Position numbers and translations under genes: made by a program
Assembly (NCBI GenBank): GCA_017607445.1
Contig: JAEVHH010000004.1
Coordinates: forward strand, 744,001-808,000
Length of the DNA: 64,000 bases
Origin: Histoplasma ohiense
Taxonomy: Eukaryota > Ascomycota > Eurotiomycetes > Onygenales > Ajellomycetaceae
Direction: 5' to 3'
Shown: positions 1-12,542 of the stretch, piece by piece
Position numbering within the stretch: position 1 is the stretch's first letter
Layout of the letters: every line of letters starts with the position of its first letter
Notes under the pieces: generated by a model
What the model was told of the DNA's origin: nothing
Databases searched by the model: none
Seen by the model: only the letters and a program-made list of their open reading frames with translations

Positions 1-896
1 TATTTTTCTGTATATATCCTCGGTCCACGGATCTGGATTTTCTCTTCACTATTTATTTTCATCTGCTGCCTTTGAGAATCTGCTGCGCTTCTCCTTTCCT
101 TTCTTCATGCTCCCTGCCCTCCCCCCTTTTTCTTTCTTCCTTGAATTGTATATCGCCATTGGCTATCTTGTGCCCAGGTCATATGTATATGTGTGTTCGT
201 ATGAATCTCGACATTGGGCAATGTTGGTATATGACTTTTGACAAATCATATTTGCTTTGTCTCTTAAATACATGAGAGCGTCTACCCGGGGCCAGCTTTC
301 CCCCTGATGATGGTCATGATTATGGTGTAAACCGTTATATTTTAGGTTGCCTAATATAGATATTACATTCCTTCGCTTTTTTATATATTATGTATTAGTT
401 ATTGGCTACCGCAACGAGCTTGTGTTGAATAGCTTCAAATCACAGTTCGACTGGCAACATCACGTGATTATCCACTAGAGCAACCCGGAATTCTTCAAGG
501 CTTGGCATCTGAACTTTTTTTTTTGAATTCAAGCGAGGAGCTCGATGGATATAACTATCTTAACTGCGCCTGGGTTCGGAAAAAGAAGAGAAATATACTA
601 TAGATATATTCCCTTTGCGATTCCTCCATATTCCACACATCTGGTACTCATATTATTATAAACCCCCCAACCGCAGCCGTTCCTCATTCCAGCTATTCCG
701 TGAGGGAGCTACATACAGCGACAAAAACACAAGAAGGAAAAGCAAGAAATCCGAGGAACCCACCTGTCTCGTGCCCTGAAACTCTTTACCCAAGGATACC
801 ACCTGCACACTGCTACCAAAATATTCGATACGCCTGCCACGGTGGGAGGACACCTCAGTCCGAACCCGGTACATATACACAGATAGGCCACGCAAG
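1..896. other. Intergenic DNA upstream of TIM22
   Basis: I recognise no coding region here. The short open frames are pyrimidine-rich or overlap the leader of the next gene and match no family I know. The stretch holds a perfect 10-bp palindrome ATCACGTGAT at 459-468, listed separately. The last 200 bases before 897 are the probable 5' leader of the TIM22 gene. Confidence 0.5.
459..468. promoter_or_regulatory. Palindromic CACGTG site upstream of TIM22
   Basis: ATCACGTGAT is a perfect palindrome containing the CACGTG core bound by Cbf1/USF-type bHLH proteins. It lies about 430 bp upstream of the TIM22 start. The same 10-mer recurs at 40499-40508. Binding by a Cbf1 orthologue is inference from the consensus RTCACRTG. 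Confidence 0.35.
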
Positions 897-1733
897 ATGA
901 GTTTCCCAGGCCTCGGCGGGGGAACCTCCGCAGCTGCGTCATCGGTGGCAGCAGGGATGGGAATCGGAGGAGCCAGTACAGCGGGAATGAGTGATCAGGA
1001 GGCGGCGATGGTGAAGACTGTGAGTGGCGAACCACGGCGTCCCTCCGTTTGCGCCTGGGTTACCTTACTTTGGCCCTTGTGTTGGCTGGTTGCTCTACGG
1101 CAGATGTAACGTGGAACGCTACTAACTGAGTGGTGATGAGATGAATAGATCCAAGCAGCAATGGAATCCTGTCCTGTCAAATCCGTCATGGCGGGCGGAA
1201 TGGGCTTCGCGCTCGGAGGTGCTTTTGGTTTATTCATGAGCAGTGTACGTCATACCCACCCCTATCTATACCGACCTTACTCCATACCACAAGAGACCGC
1301 ATATCTATCCAATCCATTCTCCTATACACACCCCCTAAAAGAGAAGAAGGAACCGTCCGCCCACTAACCAAACCGCAAATCCCCGTCTCAACCCCAACAG
1401 ATGTCCTACGACACTCCCTTGACCCCCCAAGGCCGTGAGCTCTCATCGCTCCCCGTCCGCGAACAGCTCCGCCGCGGCTTCAAAGACATGGGTAGCCGCT
1501 CGTACAGCTCCGCGAAGAATTTTGCCCTTGTTGGCGCCATGTTCAGCGGGACGGAATGCTGCATTGAAGGGTTGCGTGCGAAGAATGACCTGGCGAATGG
1601 CATTGCGGCCGGGTGTATTACGGGGGGAGTATTGGGGGCCAAAGCAGGCCCTCAGGCGGCGATGTTGGGGTGTGCTGGGTTCGCGGCGTTCAGTGCGGCG
1701 ATTGATGCGTGGATGAGGCAGCCGTCGGATTGA
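897..1733 (+). CDS. TIM22: Mitochondrial inner membrane translocase subunit Tim22 (3 exons)
   Basis: The product is the pore subunit of the TIM22 carrier translocase, which inserts metabolite carriers into the mitochondrial inner membrane. Proposed exons are 897-1019, 1149-1244 and 1401-1733, giving 183 aa, close to the usual fungal length. The introns start GTGAGT (1020) and GTACGT (1245) and end TAG (1148) and CAG (1400); all junctions are phase 0. Exon 2 carries the conserved segment [19 protein letters not shown], with the CP motif and the glycine-rich first membrane helix. Exon 3 has the remaining Tim17/Tim22/Tim23-family helices, including [20 protein letters not shown]. The Ala/Gly/Ser-rich N-terminus is typical of fungal Tim22. 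The start at 897 is the first ATG in frame. I am sure of the family and confident of the splicing. Confidence 0.93.
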
Positions 1734-2610
1734 GTGAACAGGCGGGTATGCAGGGGAGACATTGATATTTCATTTATTTTCGTTCTCTCTTTCGGGCGTT
1801 TTGTTTGGGTGGGATATAGAGATACGACCTTTTTCCTTGTCTTGCTTTGCGTTAATAGATATTTTTGCCGGCTACTGGCGGGCGCATTTACTGGCGTTCT
1901 TTTATAGTTTGCTTTTCCGCGATTTTTGGTAGGATTTCCTGGGTCTATGGTTCTTGAATGATCGGGGGAACCTTGGAAAGATGGAGAGGCCCCGAGATCC
2001 AGTTTGTGGCACGGACATGAGAAAGATCTCGACTCCCAGATATTGATGGATGTCCGGAGATGGAGATTGAGGAACGTGGCTTCTAGCTGGATCTACGTAC
2101 GCATGTATGATAGGAGAGTCGAACGATTGGCAAATACAAGAGAGGAAGCATATTGGAACATCGAGCAATGAATGACCTTTAATGATAGTTAACTACGCTA
2201 AATGGACATGCCTCCAAATGGTAATAATTGTCTCAGGCTCATTCAAGGGTTGTGGGCATCGTGCTACCTGGAGAGAGCAGTTGCACAGCGTGAGGGGCAA
2301 CAGCAGCCTCCGCCCATAACCGGGCAATCGGACCTAGTTATGGGTCACGCTGAACCTCACCAACAACCAATGCCCGCTAGAAAGTGTGGAAACTGTGGAA
2401 ACTGCATTGCCTTAGCAAAGTCCTGAGGTTTTCGGCCGAAATCGCCACCTGCAGGGCTCATACGCTGGTTGTTTGCCGCTGGTTGAGAGCGACCATTAAA
2501 ACCCCCAAGTTTCCAAGTTGCATGCTGCGAGAAGGGCAACGAAAACAAGAGAGGGTGGAAGGCATAACAAATCCAAAAAAAAAAAAAAAAAATACGATCA
2601 TCTCGCAACG
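1734..2610. other. Intergenic DNA, TIM22 to sulfite oxidase
   Basis: This holds the 3' flank of TIM22 and the promoter of the next gene. Open frames of 74-88 codons on both strands match nothing I know. An A16-type run (about 2575-2592) lies just ahead of the proposed downstream start. No gene is supported. Confidence 0.5.
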
Positions 2611-4226
2611 ATGATTTCAGTGAGTAGACAGCTCTGACTTGATTTGACCCTTGGTTGCGGGTGGGCCTTTGTACCGAACAACACCGCAGCAGCACGGACA
2701 TCCTCAGCCCTATCAAGCCCAAGCTCTTCTTCTAACAGCCATCTAGAAGCTCGATCCTGAACCTGTGCGTCCCTTGAACCGGGAAGCTCCACTGCACGAG
2801 CTGGTGTCGAGGTAAGGGCTTCCTTGCGCTCTGTGCCTTTATATTTGCCTTGGGGTTCTTGGGGTTCCCTTGCCCTGCTAGCCCCGATTGCGTGCTTTGT
2901 GTGGCGTATCACCTCACTCGCTACGAGGTATCAGCTAAATACATGGGCATTGCGCATGCTGCACGTATATACTCAAGCCAGCTAACAACTGCTCCTTGAC
3001 ACGATCAACCACTTAGCTTCATCACCCAGGCCCCGGATGCCTATAACCGCAACCACAGTGCCATCCCGGAGATCGACGCGGCCACCCATGTTGTCTCTGT
3101 CGGTGGAGACGTCCCCAACCCACTCCAGCTATCCATTGAGCAACTGCGCCATGACTTCCCGCAGCACGAGGTACTGGCAGCCTTGCAGTGTGCTGGGAAC
3201 CGCCGCCATACCATGCGAACCAAACTCAAAGAGGTGGTGGGACTGGATTGGATGGATGGCGCCGTTATGAATTGCACCTGGCGGGGCCCTAGGTTACGCG
3301 ATATTCTGATTAAGGCTGGTGTGAAGTATAATAATTATAATGATGATCACGAAACGAATGCAATGGCCAGTGGAGCGGTTAATGGGACTTCTAATGGCCA
3401 CACTGCTGCAGGTGAGAAGGGGCCGCAGATGCATGTTGCCTTTACCTGCGACCAGCTGCGTTGCCAGGATGACAGCAGCTATGGCGTCAGCATTGAGTTG
3501 TGGAGGGCCATGGCTGTTGATATGGAGGTGATTCTAGCCCTGGAGGTAAGAAATTCTTTCCCAAATTCTCTAAATATCAGATAATGTAATTCGAACAAAC
3601 TAATCACAACCCCCCCCCAGATGAACAACAAACCCCTCCAACCCGCCTACGGCTACCCCGTCCGTGTTGTTGTCCCCGGTGTCGCCGGTGCACGCTGGGT
3701 AAAATGGCTCGACACCATCTCTGTCGTCCCCCATGAATCGCCCAACTTCTACCAGCAGCACGACTACAAGATCTTGCCCCCCGAAGCCCTCACCTGGGAA
3801 ATCGCGGAGGAGTACTGGTCCAAGGTGCCCGCCATGCAATGCATGCCCGTCAACTCCGTCGTCGCCGTGCCTAACGACGACTCGACGGTATACCTCCCGC
3901 AGTCAGGGGAGCTGGAAATTAAAGGCTTTGCTGTCCCCTTTGGCGCGGACGGGCCTGTGACACGTGTAGAGGTTTCGGTCGATGGCGGGAAGACGTGGGT
4001 CGATGCCGAGTTAGATTATGGGCCGCATGACTCAAATAAGTCGAAGAATAAATGGGCTTGGGTGCTGTGGCGGGCCGTAGTAAAGGTGGAGAAAGGACGC
4101 AATAAAACGATTTACAGTCGCGCAACGGATGCGGGAGGGAATACACAACAAGAGATGTCGCCGTGGAATTTGCGCGGGGTGGGGTACAATGGGTATGGCG
4201 CGTCGTGGAACGTCTCTGTGGTTTGA
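2611..4226 (+). CDS. Sulfite oxidase-type molybdopterin oxidoreductase (4 exons)
   Basis: The product is a molybdenum-cofactor enzyme of the sulfite oxidase/assimilatory nitrate reductase fold and probably oxidises sulfite to sulfate. Proposed exons are 2611-2619, 2747-2811, 3017-3545 and 3621-4226, giving 402 aa, the usual size for fungal stand-alone sulfite oxidases lacking a cytochrome b5 domain. Exon 3 starts FITQAPDAYNRNHSAIPEI, the family's N-terminal signature, and contains VLAALQCAGNRR, whose Cys is the expected molybdenum ligand. Exon 4 is the C-terminal dimerisation domain (VTRVEVSVDGGKTW, YSRATDAGGNTQ). Introns start GTGAGT, GTAAGG and GTAAGA. The first coding exon is only nine bases (Met-Ile-Ser). 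It was chosen because the exon at 2747 is preceded by an in-frame stop and has no ATG. The family is secure; the first exon is tentative. Confidence 0.85.
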
Positions 4227-7200
4227 GAGTTTATGCTTGCGATTTCCCCCCTTGCTTATGACCATTACAGTTGCTTGGCGTATATCGGATGATGTTTATG
4301 GGTTTATATTTAGACTTGCGCGCTCTCGCCTCCCGCTTTCGATATGACCTTCGATAGGCGTTCCTCCACGATTTTCATTTCTTTTTCTTATCATTGACGA
4401 TACTGGCTTATTCATTTCACAGACCCGGGACTGGAAAGAGTTGCTTCACTTTGCTCGGGAATAGTTTGCGGTTCAAGTCAAAGAATATACATTATTCATT
4501 AACATTTCATGTTCCGGCTGCATTACAGTCCATTCAGTCACACCTCGTTTGGATGGTGTCTGGACGGATCATACCATATTCACACGCTCATTTTGATTCT
4601 CTCTATATCTCTTCCCATTTCCCGTTCGCCACAAAAAAGTCTTCTAGTAAGGGAATGTTTCCTGAATAAATTCCCTTCCTCAACGTGGTAGTTGACGTCA
4701 GGCTTGCAACCATCACCGAATTCGCTTGTTACCTGCCTATACTCGTTCCATCAAATCGATATCAGCGGCTAAGTAGTGATATGGGAAGTAATTCAATCCC
4801 AGCACTAGGACGTCGCACTGTGAGTGACTGCGAAGTCTGTCTGGATGGAGTGGCGTGGAGCGGTGACTTGACCAGAGACGCGGTGATCGCAAGATCGTCA
4901 TATGGAGGTATATATACGGCGCCCATATCTCCCCTCGGTTCGTTTCTCTCTCTTCTCGGAGTTCTTGTCATTTATACCTTCATTATTCTTAAAGTGAGAA
5001 GAGGGGTGGGAGATATTTATTTACCCATCCTCCCGGTCCTCCCGCCTTACGTCTATCTATTTGCCTACTTAGGTATCGAATAACTATTCCCTTAGGTGTT
5101 CCCGATCCTAGTGCAGTCTTCCAAGAAACATTTGAACGCGTTATTCTGCATTAAGAACGGAAGCGCTCTTATATACCGGAAATAATCATGGCTTAAAACC
5201 GGTTTCGGCGAAAGCAACCGGATATTTCCCCCCCGAGCTTCAGAGACGAAGACGCGATGGAGATTGTGCAAAGGCGGCTAGCAAGGTCGTGATGATGAAA
5301 TATGTCATAATAATTTAGACTGGCATGGAGACTCGAAGACGTGTGGCTGAATACTGGCTACACCGTGAATGCCGTTCTGGAAAAGAATATTGCAGTTCCT
5401 TTCCTACGAAGAAGCGATGAAAACAAGAGCGGGCGCCAATATAAAAATATATCCACTTATTCCCCTTGAAATGCTGCTTGAAGGCTATTTCTGGATGGCG
5501 TTGAGCGAGAACAGTACCGTCTCTATACCTGAATATTTAACGGCCCTCCATGCTACGACTAGATGAAATCTGCTGGATAATTAATTGAAAACAATAATAA
5601 CATCGATATGGGCCGTAACGAGGTTATCTGCAACAACCGTTTTACATCCTGACGGACTCTATCTACCCTTCGCTATCTACAGGAGGGACAGTTTTTTTCA
5701 AATGCATCTACTGGAAAGAAGATGAATTGAATATACATACAGAAGCTCTCCCCTCGCATCTGCTTTATGAAGAGCTTCATATTACAATTCGTGGTTGGAA
5801 GCACTTTAATATTAACTCCGTTTGGCGTATATAGCAGGCGTCAAACGTCTTCCCAATTCACGGCCTTTATTCGCTCCGTTCAGTCTCCAGATATTGGTTC
5901 ATCCAACCTGCGTTATCTCTCGCGGAAACCTTCGATAGGTCTAGGTTGTCATCTGCCGATTTTGGCGGAAGTGGACATTCTTGACCAAACAAAACATTTA
6001 GTGAAGCAATGGACCCGCAGAGATGTATTTGCGGTAAATGCAAACAGTCATTATCTCTTTGTTGTTCCTCCACGCGTTACACAGAAGATGCTTGGTTCCG
6101 GTGTGGGATGGACGTGATTGACTGGGATGCCAGTCAGATGAATCTCCCGTTCCGCGAGCTGGTGAGCAGCTGGTGGCTTCGATACTTCATGCTCGAAGGT
6201 GAGATTTCACAGGGGAGTGAGCATTTTCCATGCCATACAACTCCCATTCCAGAAATACTTCAATTCGCGCCTTTAGTGAGTGATATAGGTATGCTGATAG
6301 TTATACTGGGTGCCCGATTCGCCACTGGTGAGGCGCATCATGCGCGCTCGTGCCTTCGTTTTTTGTGGGGCGGCCGCTAGGGAAGATCTGGCGGGCCACA
6401 AGGAACGCCTTCGCCATTTGGTAAAGCGGCTTGATGCTCCCCAGCTCTGCTCGGTTGTCTGCCTGCGGCAGGGTGGGGGTGAATGCCCTCTGGTCCCGCT
6501 GTCGAGCTGCTACCGTGCTTGCGAGGATGTAGGAAATGGAGGCTGTGGTCGTGCCTATGGTCGGAGGAAGAGGAGGAGGTGATGGGGGAGGATTTCAGGA
6601 TTCTTGGGGGGTGGAGTTCGGGGGTGTTCGGTGTTATTTCTAGGCCTAATGTGGAGGTTGCTGGCGCCACAACGCCAGCATCCTTTGCACTATTTTCTCG
6701 CTGGATACAGGAACAAGTCCTTTCTTCAGGTCACTGCAGACAAAATCAACAAAGCTTCCAGTGGGGACATTCTAATGACAACATTTACTTACCCCTAGAG
6801 GCACTGATATAGCTGTCGACTTTTTACACCAGTTTTGGCGAATTATAAGAATCACCCTATCTGCCCACCCAATCAGATAGGCCCGAAATTTGTTCTCGTG
6901 GCCCTCATAACGCCCACATTATGGAGCTGTTGCAGAGCAACAGAACAACTCCAGGAAAGGGTGGATTCTATTATGTTTCGAGATTGCAGGGAGGTAGGAA
7001 ACGTGCAACAGATTCAACCACATGGATTCACATTGGCTGAGTCTGAGCCAAGGCTTACTAGCAATAAGTTGGATCCTCAGGAGAGCCGTTCGAGGACCCA
7101 CGAATTCCCACTGTTTGATAACCCGCCATCATCTCCCCAGCTATCGCTCTCTTTCGGTTTCCTGTTCTCTGTTATTGAAGTCGCATTTGTTATTCCAGCC

Positions 7201-9526
7201 CCAAGGACGTTACTATTCCCAGAATGGACGCGTGTGTTGAGTGGATGTGCCACGATCCCAAGTCGCTAAGAGGAATTGAAATTGTGCTGCACGGAGGTGC
7301 TTGCGAATTCCCCTGGATATCAAAAGAGCGCTTCACACATGCATTACCATTCATTTAGCCCGCAGAAATGTGACATTCTCCTCTTCCTCATTCATAAAGA
7401 TAAAGATTGTCATGCAGGGAAGATTAAGAAACTGAAACTGATCATATACAAGAGCTCTTGTTCTGTACGACCCCACTGCCGCTCAGTGAAACCTGGCCCA
7501 GGCTGGATTGATTGACTTACACTGCCCAGCTGCTAGACAACAAGATGGATGGCAGGAATGGCCAGAATGTGGCACTATATATGCCAATGACATGAAACTA
7601 TTATGTTCGGATTCAAAACCCTGGCATATTCCTGTTAAATAGATGCCGTTCAATGGATACGACACTGGAACTGTTGGAGTTGTCTTCAAAGCGCCGCTAC
7701 GATACATCTGTTTTCCCCGACTCTGATTAGGCCATTCCCTATGATACAAGCAGGGGAATTTGGAGCCTTCAGCTCCAGAAATAAGATTTTGTATTGCCCC
7801 TGGACTACACTTCATGCTTCGTGCTTCCATTTGGCCAGTTGCAGCGAGATACATGTGGCAGGAACTCATATTCTGTGTCACAACATTGTCAGTTGGAAGC
7901 CGCATGGTTCTGATTTTCTTGCGTACAAAAGGGTGAATCGAATATTGAGATTTCTATTTGCTCGCGCGTGTGATTCCGTCTGGGAATCGCGAAGGCAGCG
8001 AAGTCAGGCATGAGTCTTTCTAGTATCTTGGACTACTATCCTTTGTCAAAGGCATTCCACTTTCCAAGACTGCAAATCCAGGGATGGACAGTCCTCTCAC
8101 TCAATGTATTCAGATCTTCTCTGGATAAGATTGGCTACTCCTGGATATACAACTTATGCACAAATCTTTAGCTTCACGAAAGTCAGAGTTTGCTCTTTCA
8201 ATTATCATAGGTAGTTATCCCTTTGACACTAAGCTGAAGAAAACATCGACTGTGGGCTTTCTCCAGCGCCGCACACCCCCCTCCCCTTGCGAGGTGTTAG
8301 ATGAAACTAGGCATTGAGGACAATTTCGAATTGATGCAATTCTTATTCCTCCGCGACAGCAGTAATCAACTCTGTCTGGCACCCAGGTCAATTCTTATAT
8401 GACTTGGTTTTTTGCTGGTCAATTCCCCACTAACTGTGACGGGTCACCAAAATATAGCAGAAAAAAGCGGCCTAAAAACGTTCCATCCACTTTGACTTTA
8501 AGTAAGTGGCTCCCTTCTTTTTTATTCCTTATCGCGCCTGTAAAGCAGGTGCTTCTCGTGGTTCCCGGGCCTCATGGCCTCCGGGAGTTGTGAGAATGGG
8601 GTTACTAGGAGGCCCAGATTGGGGTTTGAATGATATGTGTCGCTGAGGAGCTCAGATCTGAGGATCCACAGTTGATATGACAGGGGTTCCCCGGAGGAGC
8701 GCCCTTCCTCGAGGAGTTGGAGAAAAGAATGTGAGTTTGGAGAGAGTTTTAAAGGGGCTGTCTACGCAAGAGCGCTTTATTGAAGCCCGCCAGGATAATG
8801 AACACTATCATTCGCACCCTCTTCTGCGTCCCATGGGATAGCATCAGGTCGTCGTAGTTCCTGTCGTGCGAGTCGTGCTCGACAAGTCGAAAAACTCTTG
8901 ACTACCAATGACATCAGCGAGGATACCAAGTCTACACCAAGAGACCGTAAGTACCGGTGAAGGATACTCATAACGATACCAAGGGAGAAAGTTACAATGG
9001 GGATCGCGGTTTAAATGTATGAAATGCTACAGTGTTTTTTGGTATTCCAGACTTGCTACCTATTCTCCATGTCGATCTCCAAGCCAACCCAACAAATTCC
9101 TTGCATGCCTTCATCTTATGCCTGTCTCTAAGCTTTTCTGTCTAAATTTATTCCTTATTTGTCTCCAGGAGCATCATCTTCAAGGGCATTGCTTTTACAG
9201 AGGGGGTTAATGTAGGTTCTTCATCCCTCTCCGCTCCTCTCGCTTGCTCCTCCTGTGGCCCATCCTCCTTAGTTTAATGGGTAGTTAAGGAGAGAACTGA
9301 ACGCAGGCACTTGAATTGAAGCTGAACTAGATAAGCAAGAAAATCCCCCTTAAAAATACACCAATGCTCAGGCAACAATCCACTCCTTTCATACCATAGA
9401 TTTCTTATTCCCTCTTGAGTTCGGACCCTATGTACTGTACAGAGTGCAGATAATTTGAATAAAGCTAGAAGCTGAAATTTCAATTTCTATTGTATTCACC
9501 CTGTCAGACAAGGATGTTGCGGTTAG

Positions 9527-9568
9527 GAAGAAGAAGAAGAAGAAGAAGAAGAAGAAGAAGAAGAAGAA
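9527..9568 (+). repeat. (GAA)14 microsatellite
   Basis: There are fourteen uninterrupted GAA triplets (42 bp). A homopurine tract of this kind can form triplex DNA. It is not inside a recognised gene. Confidence 0.95.
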
Positions 9569-9853
9569 TATTAATAATTGTATTCCTGTCAACTCCTTAT
9601 ACTAACTACCAGCGAAGAAGAGCTTCAGCCCGCTCCACCACATTTCAACAGACAGAAGTTGTTGTTGAACTAGATATGTGCTTTTACAACTACACTAAAA
9701 GGAGAATTCCCCTAAAATTAGCAGGCTTTAAGGGAATCTAGTTGATTAGGAACCTAACGTGATTCGTTGGATTATCTTTTGGGATCATCCCCTAAGGAAC
9801 ACCACTAATACACTATGCACATATTAGCTACTATTATGCCCTGGTCCGCCCAA

Positions 9854-9878
9854 TGGGATGGGATGGGATGGGATGGAT
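9854..9878 (+). repeat. TGGGA short tandem repeat
   Basis: About four copies of TGGGA followed by a partial unit give four regularly spaced GGG runs, so a G-quadruplex is possible on this strand. It lies about 330 bp upstream of the FMP52-like gene. Confidence 0.85.
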
Positions 9879-10201
9879 GAGTGTTTGGTTGGAATGAGCT
9901 GCCCTCTTGTTGCCGTTTACGGTTTGCCACTAAAAGTAAGCTGCTGTGGGTCTGAGAGCACTAGTGCCGGTGACGTTTTCCATTGATACCTAAACGGTGA
10001 CCTCTCGAGAGAACACGGTAAACTCGTTGTTAGATTATATATATAGTGTGATTCCTCGAATTTCCACCCCCCTCCTTTCCTCTCTGAATACACAGAGTCC
10101 AGACATCGAGGTACACTGGAGATCGAGACAGCTCTCTCAATCTCTGCTAGCCATACACAAAACCTAGCAACCACAATCCACAAGATCCGGAATTCCTAGC
10201 C

Positions 10202-10981
10202 ATGACAACAGCAGCAGTGTTCGGCTGCACTGGAGCCGTGGGCTCTCAAATCCTCGCGACAATCCTCTCCACGGATACATTCTCAGCCGTCAAGACTATC
10301 TCAAGGAGGCTACCGAATGCTCAGTCTCCGAAGCTCCAGGCCATCGAAGAAGGCGACAGCTCAAAATGGGCCAGCATGCTCCCTTCCCTCTCCCCCAAGC
10401 CGTCAGTGTTCTTCAATGCAATCGGTACCACTAGAGTGGCAGCCGGTGGAATCCAGAATCAGTGGAAGATCGACCATGACCTGTGCATAGAGAACGCGAA
10501 GGCAGCCAAGGCGGCCGGGGCGACGACGTACGTGTACATCTCCAGCGCCGGGACCAGAGGCTTCCCAACTCGCTACCTGCCCTATTCGAAAATGAAGAAT
10601 GGCGTTGAGGATGCCATCCGGGACCTCGATTTCGAACACGCCATCATCGTGAAGCCTGGAACTATCATCCACAGGGAGCAGAGCAAGGTTCTCTTCTTTG
10701 AGCGCGCCGTTGAATGCCTCAGTATGTTTGGGCAGGGCCTCCAGGATATGATAGGTATGGCCTATGACCCCCCTCCAACCAGATAAATTTCTTTGAATGG
10801 TTTTTTGTGATTTTGGGATATTTTGTATGCTGATAAACCTACAGGCCAGGATCAAGCCATCATTGGTAGAGCAGCTGTGGCAGCCGCTCGGATGGCTGAA
10901 GAGGGCAAAGCACCGTCAAAATACTGGGTTGTGAACATGGCTGATATCGTCAAGTATGGCAGGGACGAGTGGAAGGAATAA
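10202..10981 (+). CDS. FMP52: Fmp52-like mitochondrial NAD(P)-binding protein (2 exons)
   Basis: The product is an atypical short-chain dehydrogenase/NAD(P)-binding protein resembling yeast Fmp52, reported in mitochondrial outer membrane fractions; its substrate is unknown. Exons 10202-10754 and 10845-10981 encode 229 aa, the normal family length. The intron starts GTATGG and ends CAG, splitting a Gly codon. The N-terminal nucleotide-binding loop reads FGCTGAVGSQIL. The middle carries YVYISSAGTRG and YSKMKNGVEDAI, where the Y-x-x-K pair matches the SDR catalytic motif. Exon 2 ends KYGRDEWKE, as in the Aspergillus homologues I recall. The ATG at 10202 is the first in frame and directly precedes the nucleotide-binding fold. 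Confidence 0.92.
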
Positions 10982-12542
10982 AATCACTTTGTGGAGACCA
11001 TAGGCTGCGGCGCATTGATCATATCGCACTGAGACATACTTAAATATTTTTCAAAATAAACAGATAATATGAAAAAAAAAAAAATATAATAATAAAAAAA
11101 AATTGTTCTACATATTTGAGCGCAAATAATATTAAAGAAGTGAAGATTAAGATAGAGAAGATAGAGCAATTTTAAGCTGAGCTCGATTTATTTATTTTTT
11201 TTTTTCTTTTTCCCCTTTCGAAATTCTTCTCCACCTGCTTTCAAGCAACAGGTTAAATCCCATACGTGCCGCCTCATAATCGGCATGTCGAATTTCAGAG
11301 CCCTCATTGCTTTCAATTATCACAGGGTATACACCCTCGTCGTCATCCAGACCATCACTGTGAGGTTCAGCTGCACCCCTAGCTTAGGCGTTTCAAGAAT
11401 CACTCCATCACTCCATCCCCAGAGCGAAGTCGCTGTCCAGTGATGGATTGAACAAGTTTAGGTGTCTGAGCGGTTCCACAAGGTTATCGTCAATATATGC
11501 CTGTTCTCGAAGGGATCTTAACGTGGGGAGCCAAAAGAATCGAAGTGTCAAACTTATTGTGAGCTTCCCACAACTTTGTTGGTTGGGTGGTAAGGCACAT
11601 TTGATTTGAGAACACCTCAGTTCCATGGAAGTCTGTCAATCATCAACGCGCTCCTTGGAGCAAAACATTCGAAGTGAGGTCTAAAAGTTACCAGTTTCCG
11701 GGTTTCTGTTGTTCCTAGATATGGAAAAAAAAAATGTGTGCAACATCAATGAAATCAGGAAACTTTGCGAGGATGCATACAAAGTCATCTCCATACGGCA
11801 CTACCGGTTATTAGAAAATTGTTGAGCAGTGTGAAATGAAGTTTACCTATCTTGTGGCAACTGCTGAAACATTCAGGTGAAGAGACGGTTGCTGATGGTA
11901 TCTGTTGTATTGTGGAGTGTGTGTCGTTTCCCTATTTGGCACGGTCTGATGAGGCAATGGCGGTGCTGTGGAGCACGGAGATGCAGTGCATTGAGAACTT
12001 GATGCTGCAGAGCAGAATAATATAAGCCAAGAAGCCTCGCACAGCATTTACAACATGCAGAGGCAGATCATGAAACTGACACCCGTCTTCTAAGCAGGAA
12101 CTCGAATTCATCTAGCTTTGTCAGGGGACCGCAGGGGAGTCACAACTTAGATTCCAGGTTTGACATGTCAGCTAGCCGCAAACAACTCCACACAACTGCG
12201 GGCAGAACACCCTAAGACGTCGTCTAGCTGGTGGAGAAGCAATTGACGCATCTCCATGTTTAGCTCCACGTTGGGACCAGTATCCGCAAGGGATAGACTC
12301 ATCGTGCCAAACAGTGTGACAGGTGTTATTGAACGAACAATGCCAAGTAAGAGAAACAACACGATCACCGTCTTCTCATGAGCAACGTGCGCTTGAATGC
12401 ATGAATAAGATGACAGTTGAAGTTATGTAGCGTTCACATATCCTGTGGACTGTTCATATAATTTCTGCGTCTCTTATAAATAATTATGCCAACAGTCTTA
12501 ACCAACAAAGTTAATGTATACATTAAAGAAATAATGAATAAA
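10982..12542. other. Intergenic DNA with unexplained minus-strand open segments
   Basis: No gene is supported. Three minus-strand stretches look somewhat coding-like but have no consistent gene model: about 11165-11360 (acidic, includes GVYPVIIESNEGSEIRHADY), 11408-11626 and 12168-12368 (includes MEMRQLLLHQLDDVLGC). They lie in different frames separated by stops and could be remains of one older minus-strand gene. The first 200 bp after FMP52 are very AT-rich with A runs. Confidence 0.35.

Larger units (their letters stand above)
4227..10201. other. Six-kilobase stretch without a recognisable gene
   Basis: Many open frames of 60-144 codons occur on both strands, the longest at 6835-7269 (+), 7483-7905 (-) and 4685-5083 (+). 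None shows a family motif, consistent codon use or a convincing neighbouring exon, and several overlap in different frames. A GC-richer island at about 6340-6670 is open on both strands but unrecognised. Simple repeats lie at 9527-9568 and 9854-9878. A TATATATA tract near 10036-10044 could serve the FMP52 promoter. Old, decayed mobile elements are possible but I cannot name one. Confidence 0.5.

Noticed and set aside
4685..5083. 132-codon plus-strand frame with a hydrophobic segment
   Set aside because: No family resemblance or conserved motif; likely a chance frame in the gene-poor interval.
5767..6380. Two overlapping plus-strand frames, one with CxCxxC-like cysteines (CICGKC)
   Set aside because: The Cys pattern is too short to define a zinc site, the frames overlap out of phase, and no homology is recognisable.
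8563..8586. Imperfect GC-rich palindrome around CCTCATGG
   Set aside because: Several mismatches, no T run after it and no adjacent gene; likely chance.
9240..9510. Possible LTR (AT-rich block ending CTGTCAGACA)
   Set aside because: No second copy, no primer-binding site and no target duplication were seen.
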